Assembly (NCBI GenBank): GCA_964304625.1
Contig: OZ199840.1
Coordinates: forward strand, 4,402,001 to 4,466,000
Length of the DNA stretch: 64,000 bases
Direction: 5' to 3'
DNA from: Kudoa neothunni
Taxonomy: Eukaryota; Cnidaria
Made by a program: the position numbers and the translations under genes
Shown: positions 49,213 through 64,000 of the stretch, one piece after another
Layout of the letters: each line of letters opens with the position of its first letter
Numbering within the stretch: position 1 is the stretch's first letter
The notes under the pieces: generated by a model
What the model saw: only the letters and a program-made list of their open reading frames with translations
The model's database searches: none
Told to the model about the DNA's origin: nothing

Positions 49213-49819
49213 GATTTACCATTTGAATGGAATCCATTATAAATTAATAGAATATTATAACAATATCTTCATTTAACCCAATAATATGTGATTGGTCACC
49301 TTACATCTTTATTTATTCTGAAGCCCCATTATTTTTAAATTCATATTTTTTCTAAAATACAATTTCAGAGTATAAAATTTAATGTTATCTTTAATTTCTA
49401 AACTAAATTAATTATGATCTAATAAAGTATGAAAATTTCTCCGCAAAATAAATGGATTTAAAAATATTGTCTTTTTAACTACAACAACGAAAAAGATTCA
49501 TGAGCGGTATATTTTATTTGAAAATTAAGGGTGTCCAGTCTATTTACGAAATTTAAATACTACAATTAATGGAATAAGGATGAAAATATTCAATATAATT
49601 AATTAGATAAATTTTTTTGGAAACAAATTAATTTCAGTGATCGCTCTTTAAGAATATTTTAAATCAACGCTTCCTAATTTTTAATTAGAAAATCTAATTT
49701 AGTCTAATACACAAGAAATTATCCATGTGCACAGAAGCTTGTTCAATTATACGACTAATATACAAACATCAGCTTAAAATTATTTTTTTAAATTTCTTCT
49801 TGAAGCATTGGAAAGAAAG

Positions 49820-51341
49820 GTAATGGTATAGTATATGACTCCAGAAAAACACCATCTTAAGTGCATTTTTTTCTCGTTGTTTCTTTTACGATTATTAATA
49901 ATAAATCAAAAGAATACTGAGTGATAATATTGAGCTCAAATAAATTACTTCTAAATTTTTGCCTAATTCCTATTTGACTACAGTCGAATAAACGTGGAAT
50001 CCACATCGTTTTGCAATAAACACAGAAAAGTAGCTGATTATTGCTTATTTCGAAAATTATCCAACATTTCTATTATATATTATTTTTAATAAAAACGATA
50101 TTAAATTCTTCTATATTTATTTATCACGTGTAACTCACGATAATGGAGCTTTAAGTTTTAGGGGGGGGAGATGACTTTTTCTGTCTAATTAATGATCGTG
50201 ATTGGTTATTTTACAAATTAGTAACAAAAAATTACTTTAAAACTGCTACAAAAAGATGTTTTAATTGTTGAAATTTTGAATACTTTACTTTAAAAAAGAG
50301 AAAATTAAATGTAAGGAGACCAATGATAGAAACTTCGTGCTACGAGAGACATCACATTGATTATTTCTTCACTTACATCTGTAAAAGTTACTTATCTTGT
50401 GTGAAATAACAACTTAAGGTAACTAAGATGTAAAATTAGTGTTTACCGTTGAAACGGTACTTTTTTCTCTAGTATGGCTCCCGGTAGTTCAAAAAACAAA
50501 TTAACGATAGGAAAATATACATACATTTAGAAAATGCTATATTAAAATTTGTAAAATAATTTGAAAGTGTAAATCTTCATAAAACTAGCCATACGTCCAA
50601 TACATTGCATAACATTTCAGCGTCGCGTTAACAGCATGGTAATTGTTGCAAAGAATGATTTGGGCGTAACATACAGATAAAAATTATAAATAATATTTGT
50701 AATGTTCATTAATTTTATACATTATGTCGTATTTAAAAAATAAATAGATAAAAAAACAATTTAATATCTTCAGATAAATAAAATACGTATTGAAATATTT
50801 GTAAATAATGCTTTTCTTCATTTATAACAAAAATATCAATGTACGATTAATATAAGTAATGTTAGTTTCAATTTCGCAAGTAATTGGTGTATAAAAATTA
50901 ATTTATTAATAATAATGTACTAACAAAAATTTATAAACTAAAATAAACAATTCTAGATGTTACCAAATGGTTTAAAAGTTAATTTGACGTTTAGAAATAA
51001 AGATAGATGACACATTATTTCTTAATATTAGACAGGCTTATTTAGAAGGTTTACTACGCTAAATTTGGTATGTAAATAATAAGAAAATTTAAATAATGGT
51101 TATAGTATACTTATTATGATAAATTATACAAATATTCAGCTATTTTTCGGTATTTATTACAAAGCGATGTGGTAAATATGTGTATCCTACTGTAGTCGAC
51201 TAGGAATTAGGCAAAAATTCAGAAGTTATTTATTCGAGATCAATATTTGCACCCAGTATTATTTTAATTTATTATTGATAATCGTAATGGAAAAAAACGC
51301 ACGCAATGTGGCGTTTTTCTGGACTCACATACTTTACCATT
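49820..51341. mobile_element. long terminal-inverted-repeat (foldback-like) element
   Basis: About 250-bp imperfect inverted arms at 49820-50075 and 51125-51341. Matching landmarks read inward are GACTCCAGAAAAACACC / GAGTCCAGAAAAACGCC, TTTTTGCCTAATTCCTA (both), GACTACAGTCG / GACTACAGTAGG and CCACATCGTTTTGCAATAA / CCACATCGCTTTGTAATAA. The roughly 1.05-kb centre has no long ORF. Target duplication was not identified. Confidence 0.65.
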
Positions 51342-53986
51342 TCCGAAAGAAATTAGTGGTAAACAAAGCATAACAAATTAAATAATATTGAGTTTAAATT
51401 AGTAAGAATCAGTATAAGCAGGATAACTTTAATTGGTGGAATATAAAGAGATAATAGAAAAATAATTCTAACGGATAATTATATCTAAAAATCTATCCTA
51501 AATTTAATTGAACTTTGTTAATGTTTATGAAAGAATTTACAAAGAATAAGCATAATAACTTTAGAAAAAATTTAAACAATAACTTAAAATAAACTCTCTG
51601 ATTAGAAATAACTCAACATCCTTTAATTTTTAATTTTTTCGTTCTTAAATTCTTTTTCTACTTTAAAAAGTAATATGAAATTCATTGTATCACTATTAGA
51701 GAGTAAACTACGATCATGGTTGAAAAGCGCTGTTAAATGATTGTATTGAATCTGCTGTTAGCGTCAGCTTTGAATTTTAGTAAGTAGAAATCTATTTCTT
51801 CCAAATAGGTATAGAATGATTTATGTCACAGCCATAAGACAATAAATCAATATACTTATATAAAACTGTTTTATAAACTGAATAAGTTAATTTTAACAAA
51901 CTTTATATGTATATTATTTAATTTTTATAACAAAATAACCGGTTAATTATTACTTTAAACATAATCACTACTCAGTTATATATAAATTCAAATTCGATAT
52001 AAAAAATTATACTCTTAAGAGATAATTGGATAAATAAAAATTAATTGTAAAAAAAAACTGTCGTTTGTATGCCCAAGTATGCATACACGATCAAATTTTT
52101 TCCCTTATAGGAGAATATTTGTTGGAACTTTTTATAGCTTCTGATATTTATAAAATGATGATTTATTAAATTTAAATTTGTTAAGTGGATTCCACTATTT
52201 AAATAATAGAATTAAACACCGTTGTTTTAGTGTTACAGTCAATTAAATTAATTTAAATTTATCGCTTATATGTTATTATCAAACATTAATTCAACAATAT
52301 CATCTATTCTTAATTATAAAATAGGTATTAATTTATACTTTGTCTTGGTTAGATGTAGCGCGTATACGAAATTATCCGGAGTTTTTCTTAAATATGAATC
52401 AAAACAAAATTCCCCTTAATATTCTTTAAGACTAAAAATAACCCTCCGATTATCAACCCCCTGTATAATATTTAAAAATATTAGATTGATAAATTCACAT
52501 TATTTCAGACTTACATTTCACAGATTATTCAAAAAATAAAATTTTGGAATTATATCCATAATAATTAATTATTATATTTATTGTTCAATTTCCGATGATA
52601 TTATTTTATTAGATATTTTATTTCAAAAAGTTGTATTTTAATGTACGATAAAAATTTGTTTGAAATTTTATTCCACATTAACCCTTCAAGCATAGTTTAC
52701 TCTTGTAAGATATGAAAATTTACATTTTTTTAATTTCCTGTTGGCCACAAACCTAATAGATAACAGCTTATATATTCGATAGTAGACTGCGTGGAAAAAA
52801 AATGGATGAGAACAAAATAAACGTTATCTTTTGTTCTGTAATAGATTAAAACAAAAATAAATACTTTTTAAATACAGTGAATGTACGCATACTAAAGATT
52901 TTTGCTGGTTAAATGTAAGCTCTTGGTTTGTCAGACTTACAAATAGAAATCTAGCCTCATTTAATACAACATCATTAGAACGATAAAATTTACCCAATAT
53001 TTAGATCACTTATTAAAAAATTAATTAATAATTTAATAAAAAGTTTATTATTAGATTAATATATAATAATGTGGATAACTTTGGGTGCGAACCTTAATAA
53101 AATGATTCAATCATATTTTTCCTGTACTTAAAATTGATGATAAATCCGGTAATATTATCAGTAAAACGATAATTTTAGAATAAAAGGGACGAAAACAATA
53201 TTAGTATCATTCGGATTGTCTAAACATTAAATTTTCCGAATTTACAATTAATGATAAAAATCCGACCTAAGAATATTACAGATGTGATAAGTTACTACAA
53301 AATACACTATCGGAGGCAGTATTAATTTGACTTCAAGATCCGACGAGATGTTATCATTTTAATGTATCTCAAGGGATTCCTATGTTATAACAAATGCGTC
53401 ATTGTCGAGTTTGAGTAATTGTTTCAACCATAAATCTCTTAATGTATTCTCTATCGTTAATCCTAAGAGTAGGCACAAACGTGAAAAGTCTACGTGCATT
53501 TTATATTGCTTAGACCAACTACATTTTACTGCTTAAAACGTGCAGTTCACATTATTGAACATTATATCGTATTAAGGCATCATCTAATTTTCTCAATTAT
53601 ATACATTTGAGTATTATCTTTACAGTGTATTCACTCAAAAAATATTTTATATGAATATAGGGATTAAGAATAGTTGTTATTTCACACGAAGCGAAGAAAC
53701 TTAAGCTCAACTGAGAGCTAATTCATCAAAATCAGCCCTTAAAATAACTTAAAATTTTAGTTGAATTTCAAGGTTGAATTGATAGAGCTAATTTTTTGAT
53801 AAAAATTCAGTAACCATTTTGCCAACTGGCTACAAAACAACCAACCAAATTCCACAACTAACACATATGTGATAGCTTTAAATTTAGGAATTAAGCACGT
53901 CTATTGATCAATAAAATTGAGATTTGGTGCGATGCACATGAATGTGTGAAAAATATTCACGGTGACAAATCCTTTCGATATGTTGG

Positions 53987-54000
53987 GCATGCGCGGATTT
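53987..54000 (+). promoter_or_regulatory. GCATGCGCGGATTT motif upstream of AMPK alpha
   Basis: Identical 14-mer to that at the rhomboid start, 50-63 bp before this ATG. Contains an NRF1-like core. Confidence 0.5.
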
Positions 54001-54049
54001 AAAATCCACAGATAATCACTACACTGTAAACTATCCTATTGATACAACA

Positions 54050-56596
<2,547 letters not shown>

Positions 56597-56949
56597 GATA
56601 CATTTTATGTGAATTAATGTAATGATTTTTTTTCTAATTTCAATTTTAGTTTCTATTTAATTAATATTTTTCCCCATCTGAAAAATTGTATATAATACTT
56701 CCAGGCGTACTTGTCTTACATTTGACATCCTTATTGACGTCGTTACCCTTTCTTACTTTATTCAAGCTTAATCTGTGGCTATTTTAATTTAATACTTATT
56801 GTGTCTTCATTAAATTTAATTATTTAGAATATTAATTTATTTGATTCTTTTCGAATTTAATTATATTTTCACTATGGGTCGCCGTTTTCGACGTTAATTT
56901 TTTAAAAATTCGACGGCTAAAATCAACGTTTATTTTGGTTATTTTAGTT

Positions 56950-59934
56950 TAGTGGTTCCCAACCTGGGGTCCGTGGGAAGGGCTTGTGCCTTTAAGAAAT
57001 TTTACACCCAGAAGTCGTTCTATCGTAAATTCCTATTTATAAGAAAAGCCGATCTCAAAAAATTCCCTTCGATATACAATTATACACATACAATTTTCAA
57101 AATTATTTAAGTTTAATACATATTATGTCTATTTTTATGATACATCATTTAATTTCTACTTGCGCTTATTTAAAAAACAAAACAATTTTATCGCTTTAAT
57201 GCTGTTAGTTACAAACAGCGTGTTGTTTGTTGCGTGTGCGATTCGTTTACGGACTTAGTTTGAAGTTAAAAGAAAAATTAGTCGTTAACAATTTTGGATG
57301 GTTCGTTTTAATATCCATAATATTTTATGATTTTTTTCCGATGGTTTTAAAACATGAATTTTTATGCTTGCCATGAATTTTGTAATAATTTTGTTTCGCT
57401 CTATTAAAACATAAAAATTATAAAATTAATTGAAGTTTTTATAGCATTTCTTTTTTACTTTAAAGAGAAAGAATGTATCAAACGGGGTTTACGTTAAAAT
57501 ATTGACAAATAAACCTCGAAAATCTATTACAAACGACGTGTCAGTTTAACATCCATATATACCTTTTTAAAATAAGTTAATTTATTTAACGTTATAATTA
57601 TTATTATTATAGACGATAACAATGAATTATCTAAAGAAGCGACAATATAACGAAAAATATATTTCATTTGGTTTTACATATATTACCAAAAAGGATGGCA
57701 TACATAAACCACAATGTTTCTTTTGTGAATAAATTTCACTAAATACAAGTCCAAAACCGTCAAAACTAAAGGAAAATTTCAATTCAATCCACGCAGCTCT
57801 CATTAATTGTTCTATCGATGACCTTCACAAAAAAGGAATATTTTGATAATTCAAAACCATTAGATACTCTTGGATTTGTAAAGTCAACAAAACCATGTCT
57901 AGGAGCATCATATAAAATTACTTACGACGTAGCAAAACAAAAAAAGAGCACACAATTGCTGAAACATTGATAAAACCGTGTGCGCTGGAAATGATGGAGT
58001 TGGTCTGAAAAAAAAACAAAGGAAACTAATTGAAGCCATCCCTCTATCTAATAACAATTAAAAATAGAATAGTTGATATGTCTCAAAACATTTTGAATCA
58101 AGTGATCGCGGAATTACAGAACACTCCGTTTACGTAGAGTTTACAACTTAATGAATCCACCGATGTATCTCAGTGCAGCCAACTTATAGTTTTTGCCCCC
58201 TATGTTCACGAGAATAAACTCAAAAATGAGTTTTTATTTTGTCACCCAGTGATAAAAGAAGTAAAAGCCTCTGATATTTTTTATTTGTTGGATGATTTTT
58301 TTAAGAAACAAAACTTTGAGTGGACTAAGAAGTAATGTAGCATATGCACAGATGGTGCACTTGTTAAACAAAAAGTACCAAACCTTTTGGTAACACATTG
58401 TTTCCTTCATAGATATGCATTAGCTTCGAAAACTCCCTCATCGACATTAAAAGATTTTCTTGATATTGCAATGAAGGTGGTGAAGGAAATTCAATCCAAG
58501 GCATCTAACTATCTACTTTTTAAAACTCTTTGTCAAGAAATGAACAAAGATTATGATGTGCTACTCTACCATACCGAAGTTCGTTGGTTATATAAAGGTC
58601 AATACTTCAAACGATTATTTATTCTGAAAGATTAAGTTGCTATGTTTCTTAGAGAAAGAAATTATGATCTTTATAAATATTTTGACGACAACATATTCAT
58701 TTATGTAAGGGCATATCTCTCTGATATCTTTGAGCATATCAATAACTTAAATTTGTATATCTAGTGGAAAACGGTTACTTTGATTGACGCTTCTGAAAAA
58801 TGCACTCTTTCACAGCAAAACTAACGCATTGGAAGAATAGTATTTTATCCGAAAATTATGTGAACTATGTGAACTTTCCACAATTTGAAGATTTGCTACA
58901 AACTGATGCCATTAAATTGCCAACATTAATGCCAGAAGAAATTTTAAACCACCTCACAATATTAAAATCCTCAGTTGAATGTTATTTTCCAACCACCAGA
59001 AATCTTCACCTTGATTCATGGATTCGAAATCCATTTATATATGACATCAGCACCATGGCCGACAACGATCCTTTGAAAAAACTGATTGAGCTGCAATCAA
59101 TAAAAATCCTGCATCATGAAGTTAAACTAAAAAATGTTGTAGAATTTTGGTGTTTCACTAGAAAACTTTTCTCAAAACTCACAGAAAAGGCCTTAAAAAA
59201 TAATACCTTTCACAACAACGTCCTTGTGCGAAGCTGGATTTTCCACACTGGTTCATATCAAACACAAATTCTGCAATAGACTAAATCCAGAACATAATAT
59301 GCGAGTTTCTATTTCAAAAGCAATTCCTCATTTCGAATCACTCTTCGAAATTAAATAAAATCAAAATTCTCACTAATTGTAAGTTATATTGTATAATATT
59401 AGTAAATCACTCATCCGTTTTAGTCATAAAGATGATGATATCGCGGAGTTCTTTAAAAATAAATACCATTTTTGTATATTAGAAATTTTAAAACATTAAT
59501 TTATTTTGTTAGTAGCAAAGACTACGTTTTAATGAAAAACATTATTTTTTTCAATAGTTTCTTTTTTATTATTTTTGTTATTACTGTAATTTTATTTCAA
59601 CTAAGTTGTAAAATGTCGCTTCAGTATTAATCAAGACATGCATGTAGGTTCCTTATTCCTAAAATCGCTATTACATTTTAAATGCTAGACGAAATAAAAA
59701 TTGTATTTCAATATAATTACCTCAGGAACATTTTTAATAAAACTCGCTTTTAGTGAAAAATTTTTTTAAATAGAGCTAAAACTCGTAAATGTATGTGAAA
59801 ATTTAGCATATAAATTCATCTTTTTTAACAAAAATATTACTAGCAAACATTTACATGAAATGAAATGCTTGAGGTTCGTATTCGTTTGGCTTAGCTAATA
59901 GGGGGTACGCGTGTCAAAAAGGTTGGGACCACTG
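56950..59934 (+). mobile_element. hAT (ZBED-type) DNA transposon, decayed full-length copy
   Basis: Left AGTGGTTCCCAACCTGGGG and right GGTTGGGACCACTG are inverted, a well-known hAT terminus style. About 3 kb, with a transposase remnant inside (separate entry). The flanking octamers do not form a convincing target duplication, so the insertion is old or the edges are off by a few bases. Confidence 0.75.
57622..59279 (+). pseudogene. hAT transposase pseudogene (BED-finger / ZBED5-like)
   Basis: Starts MNYLKKRQYNEKYISFGF, then KPQCFFCE and SPKPSKLKENF, matching the BED-finger start of ZBED5/SCAND3-type hAT proteins. Later parts include ESTDVSQCSQLIVF and VIKEVKASDIFYLLDD, which correspond to the RNase-H core (DxST), then CTDGA. 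CFLHRYALASKT (the CxxH insertion) and LYHTEVRWL follow. The last block is FEDLLQTDA...YFPTTRN and WIRNPF. In-frame stops at several places (for example near 57730, 58003, 58137, 58333) and at least one frame change before 58800 show it is inactive. Confidence 0.85.
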
Positions 59935-60898
59935 ATATACAGTTATGATCGAAACAAAGTAGACTCACATAAGACTCATCTTTTCTCAGATTTTCGACTG
60001 CTAGTCAATCTCATATTTTCATTTTGTTATTTCTGAGACAATACATTGATTAAAGTTTTTAAAATTCTTTTAATTTTGTTCAGTTATTGTTTTAATCCTC
60101 TGTATTTTATCAATTACTATAGTTAATTATTTTCATATCTTCATTATGAAACTGGAAACCATTCCTTTATACTATGTAGAATAAATATGACCTACAAATG
60201 TTTATGATTTAAGTTTCGAAAGTATATAAAATATATTTTAGAGCAAAATTTGAAGGAATCATAAATAATCTGATGATAACATTAAGTCTTAAAATTAATT
60301 GATTTATTATAAATTAAAAAAGTAATATTGATTTTAAATAATATTTCCTCAATTAGAATTACTCTACGAAAATTGTCAAACTGTTATTGATAATTAGAAA
60401 GTACGTTAATAATGTCAATTTTTAAATTACTCGTATATTTAGACAAAATGATAAGTTTTACTTTTAATTTAAAGAAAGATAAATTACTAAAAAATTCTAC
60501 ATTATAAAAAATGTAGTGAATATGAAATATAATTACGGTTTAAAGTTACATCGACTTAATTTCTATCATTAATAAAAAAATTATCTTATTTTATTCTATA
60601 TTTAAATTACCTTATTAATTTATAAAATTTTCGGCTAAAGTGAGTCACGAAAAAGATTTTACATATTTAGAAAGAATGAGTGAGCACATTTGAGAAACTT
60701 TTTAAGAATATTCAGATTAAATTATATTAATTTTTAAATATATTTAAATATTGTTAGCGTTAAATCATAGATCAGAACTACTAAAAGTCGATGCATGTAA
60801 TATTCAAGTTATTTTTAAAAAATAATTAAATAGCTAAATTAATAAAATTCAACCACTGTAGAGACAATCAAAACACAATATTAAACGAAAAATATATA
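59935..60898. other. AT-rich intergenic, nothing recognised
   Basis: No coding or repeat signal beyond base composition. Confidence 0.5.
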
Positions 60899-61944
60899 CA
60901 GTTATGCAGAGATACTACGCATTATTCTGGGGCAAAGACACGAGTGCGTAATAACCCTGCACTATTTAATATCCATGTGCCAGAGCTTGCGCGACCACTT
61001 TTCTGCTTTTTTTGTTTATTCCCAACTAGCACTAATGATAACTTAAATAGAGAGATGTGATAAATTATCGTAATAATTATTTTATTGTTCACAGGTTATT
61101 TTTAAAATAAATAAAATAGTTTAAGACAGAATTATTTTTTCAACGAGAAATTTGTTATTTCTCTTGTTTTAACAGAGTTTATTTTATTTTGCAAAAGGTA
61201 AAATTTAACGTTGTAATGTGTTCCAGCATTTCGGCGTGACAGATCTTGAATAGTTTCTTTATTTCTTTCAGATTTTCTAATTTATTTGTTCATTTTTAGA
61301 CTAACTCTCGAAGCAAACTCATGGAACCGTCATCGATCGACAGTTATAGAAATGTTGTCTTTCGTATGGTCTTTTATGCCATTGACCAATTTATTTTCCT
61401 ATTATTTTGTACTCTCTGGACAGCTTTATATTTCTCGCTCTCAAATGTTCGATCCATTTTTTCATCCATTCGTATATAGAATAGTTTGATCTTTTTACAA
61501 GAGTTTTGCGATAAAATCGTAAATCATTTGAAATAAAGTCTACAAATATTTTGGATTTTATTAATACGATTGTATTAAATGAGGTGACTGATTTAAGGCC
61601 GGAGTGCCTAACAATTTTCATTTTAGAGTCACGCTTAGTTCCTAATTTTTCCAATTATTTAATAATCTACACGTTTTCTTCAAGTAGTTGATAATTTTCA
61701 CTGTTTTCCGACTGCGCACTAACTATGCCAATTGAATCAAACAACAGATTTAAGATGCGAAATAACCATGAACTTCTATTTTTCCCAACAAAAAAAATAT
61801 TTCTTAATTCGATAATTATATTAGTCGACGTATTTTACTCTTATCTCAAGATTCATATCTGTAGTTAATTCGTATATTTTGAATTTTCGGCACTATTTCT
61901 AAAAGTGCGCAATAACCAAGCTATGTAATAACCCTGCACTACTG
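60899..61944. mobile_element. pogo-like element with TA duplication and HTH remnant
   Basis: Inverted ends CAGTTATGCAGAGATACTAC (60899-60918) and, inward, CAGTAGTGCAGGGTTATTAC (61944-61925). TA lies on both sides (60897-60898; 61945-61946). ATAACCCTGCACTA is repeated at about 60953-60966 and 61928-61941. On the minus strand (61654-61391) a fragment reads YSIYEWMKKWIEHLRARNIK, resembling the CENP-B/Tc5-type HTH of pogo/Tigger transposases (LYKWFxxxRxxNIPIS). No DDE core remains. Confidence 0.65.
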
Positions 61945-62330
61945 TATATGCTCTGAAATGATGAATAATATTCAATTACATATTATGAATAATGGTGCTT
62001 TCATTTTTTATTAGTTATTTGGAAAAAGTTAATATATTAAGTAACATATAATTCACATAAATAAATATAATATTTATAATTATTAAAATTATTCTAATAA
62101 TATTAGTGCTGTTATAATACGCCTTAAATTCTTAATGAGCAATCGTTGACGATCAAAAAAATTCTCTATTTCGTTTGAATTAATTATTACCATATTAATA
62201 ACCATTCATAAATAATGAATAATCACTCCGATTAATAAATTATGATTCATCGAAGTATTATACATAATTTAAGGAATTGAATTCGTATTTAATATCTATC
62301 ATTAACGACTGTTTTATATTATTTGGTTTG

Positions 62331-63719
62331 ATGTTGGTATTTTCATTATTTCCTATTTTTATAACAATTGTTACAGCAGGTAATTCAATCAATTTGTTAT
62401 ATATTTGTATATAATTATTTACTTTATCAAGAGAGAGCTTTACCTTCTTACGAAAAAGATGAAGGTCAAGCACCAGTTTGGTTGGCAAGTAAAGAGCTAA
62501 AAGATAAGGCTGCCGTCGAGAGATGGTATATTGACAAATCTGACGCCACATGCAAACCTTTCATTTATCTTGGATCTCTCGGAAATTTCAACAACTTTGT
62601 TTCAAGAGCTGCTTGCAACGAGCATCGTACATTGCGTTTAATTTATTTAAGCGTTTAATATTGAAATAGTAAAATTTAAACCAGAGGAACAGGCAGATGC
62701 ATGTGAGTTAGGCAAATCAGAAGGAGTTTGTGGCCTAACTGGCGATAAAATGCTGACAAGATGGTACTTTAGCAAAGATGCTGTTGACAGCAAGACGAAC
62801 TCTTGCCACAGCTTCAAATACAACGGTTGTGGTGGAAACGCGAACAATTTCGAATCAAAAAAAGAATGTGAACAGGCTTGCCAAAGTAATTCTCTCATTA
62901 TTTCTTGTAGATTTTAAAATCAATAAAAATCATCCAACATATTTTTAAATTATATTGATAGATACCAAAAATGGCAAAATACCGGGATCATTCGTCGCTT
63001 CCACAATGACAGCAACTCCAAATGAATTTGATTGCAAATTTGTACCTGAAGTAAAAACTGAGAGACCCAAAATGGGGATAATTCCTCACAAAGATGGAAA
63101 TAGATGTGTTTATGCTGCCGTTGGGACGGCTGCCAATAGGGGATTTTTTGACGATTTACCAACTTGTGTCAAGACTTGCATAAGTATATAACTCAAAGTA
63201 GTAAATAATTTATTGATCTCAAATAGAAAAGACAGTTGCAGCCTGCAATGCTGAAGGTCCATACCAAGTTGTATCACAAGAAGCAGACATAACTACGGGA
63301 GATGAATACTTCTATTTCAATAAAACTCTTGCATTATGTCTGCCCTTTTTGTCAAAGGCGCCAACTGAAAATACCCCCAAAATTGACGATGGTACATTGA
63401 ACATATTTAGCTCCGCTGAGCTATGTGCAAGTTTTTGTCCTGCAAGTATTAATTAATTTAGAATAAAACGCATAATATTAATTCAGCTGCTCATATTGGC
63501 CAATTAACTGCAGTTGAAGCTTGTAAACTGCCAAAAACTGGAGTGTCAGGTGATAATGATAAATACAAAATTGAGAGATTCTACTACAATCATTCCGCAG
63601 AGGAGGGCAATAAATGCACATCGTTTAAATTTAATGGAAAAGACATGAACTTAAATAATTTCAAAGATAGTACTGCTTGCGAAAAAATTTGCAAGGAACC
63701 CATGTCAAACACAGGCTAA
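62331..63719 (+). CDS. secreted protein with five Kunitz-type modules, four lacking the reactive-loop disulfide
   Basis: Six exons: 62331-62379, 62432-62626, 62670-62885, 62962-63183, 63227-63445, 63487-63719. They sum to 1134 nt, 377 residues, with one module per exon and phase 1-1 throughout. Signal peptide MLVFSLFPIFITIVTAG. Module 2 is canonical: C...GVCG...RWYFSKD...C-HSFKYNGCGGNANNF...CEQAC. Modules 3, 4 and 5 keep the cysteines of the 5-55 and 30-51 disulfides but lack both partners of 14-38 (for example RCVYAAVGTAANRGFFDD; KCTSFKFNGKDMNLNNF). Module 1 keeps only the 30-51 pair. Kunitz modules usually inhibit serine proteases or block channels; only module 2 looks able to form a standard inhibitory loop. 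No TM or GPI signal is evident after the last module (ends SNTG). Confidence 0.88.
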
Positions 63720-64000
63720 TTTTTCGATCACATATCAGCGAACAAACATTTTATGAGTTTTAACCACTTAAATATAAAAAAAACTTGGTATTTTATTGCT
63801 CTCTGAGTATATATTTCTTATAACCATTTGAATTTGGCATAAAACAGTGTTTTAAATATAAATACATAACAAAATTATCAGAGAGAAGTATTTGTGTAAT
63901 ACACGGCTAAGAATAAGGCAGTGTCTATTTTTCCAAAAACGATTTTTCTTCTAGAATAATATTTCAATCGTTATCATTGTTTCCAAAAAATATCTGTTAT
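63720..64000. other. 3' flank of Kunitz gene
   Basis: AT-rich, with no coding signal before the window ends. Confidence 0.5.

Larger units (their letters stand above)
49213..54049. other. intergenic with a long-inverted-repeat element
   Basis: Identity to the gene A flank stops at about 49442. The rest is AT-rich, with the inverted-repeat element at 49.82-51.34 kb and no recognised exon. Confidence 0.6.

Overview
The window reads as nuclear DNA of an AT-rich animal with very small introns. Spliced genes for TDRKH/Papi-like, NAP1, rhomboid, HSDL2, UMP-CMP kinase, AP-3 delta and AMPK-alpha proteins are recognisable, and most resolved introns are 27-60 bp with GT-AG ends. A fast-evolving parasitic metazoan (myxozoan- or mesozoan-like) would fit, but that is inference; no taxon-specific marker is visible. 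No prokaryotic features, CRISPR array, rRNA or intact tRNA gene was seen.

Layout. 1-1.3 kb (-): KH-domain membrane protein resembling TDRKH/Papi, running off the left edge. 6.3-7.9 kb (-): NAP1-type histone chaperone. 12.3-15.3, 26.4-28.6 and 46.2-49.2 kb (+): three members, called here A, C and B, of an unrecognised family of type I surface proteins built from cysteine-marked, fibronectin-III-like modules, with a C-terminal transmembrane helix and a tiny basic tail. 22.0-23.0 kb (+): rhomboid protease. 32.4-34.05 kb (+): HSDL2, tail to tail with UMP-CMP kinase (34.3-35.1, -), which is head to head with AP-3 delta (35.4-43.8, +). 54.05-56.6 kb (+): AMPK alpha. 62.3-63.7 kb (+): secreted five-module Kunitz protein.

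The long spaces between genes are filled with DNA transposon debris: pogo/Tigger-like MITEs (some carrying a tRNA-like module), a tRNA-derived SINE with a target-site duplication nested in one of them, hAT elements including a dead BED-finger transposase, piggyBac-like TTAA elements and a long-inverted-repeat element.

The part that looks least described is the A/B/C family. Genes A and B lie 34 kb apart and are almost identical over about 3.5 kb, introns included, but their flanks are homologous and clearly more diverged. Inside the gene, exons 2-4 carry clustered amino-acid differences. This fits gene conversion plus selection for surface variation. Together with the Kunitz protein, in which four of five modules lack the reactive-loop disulfide, the window has a host-interface flavour set among ordinary housekeeping genes.
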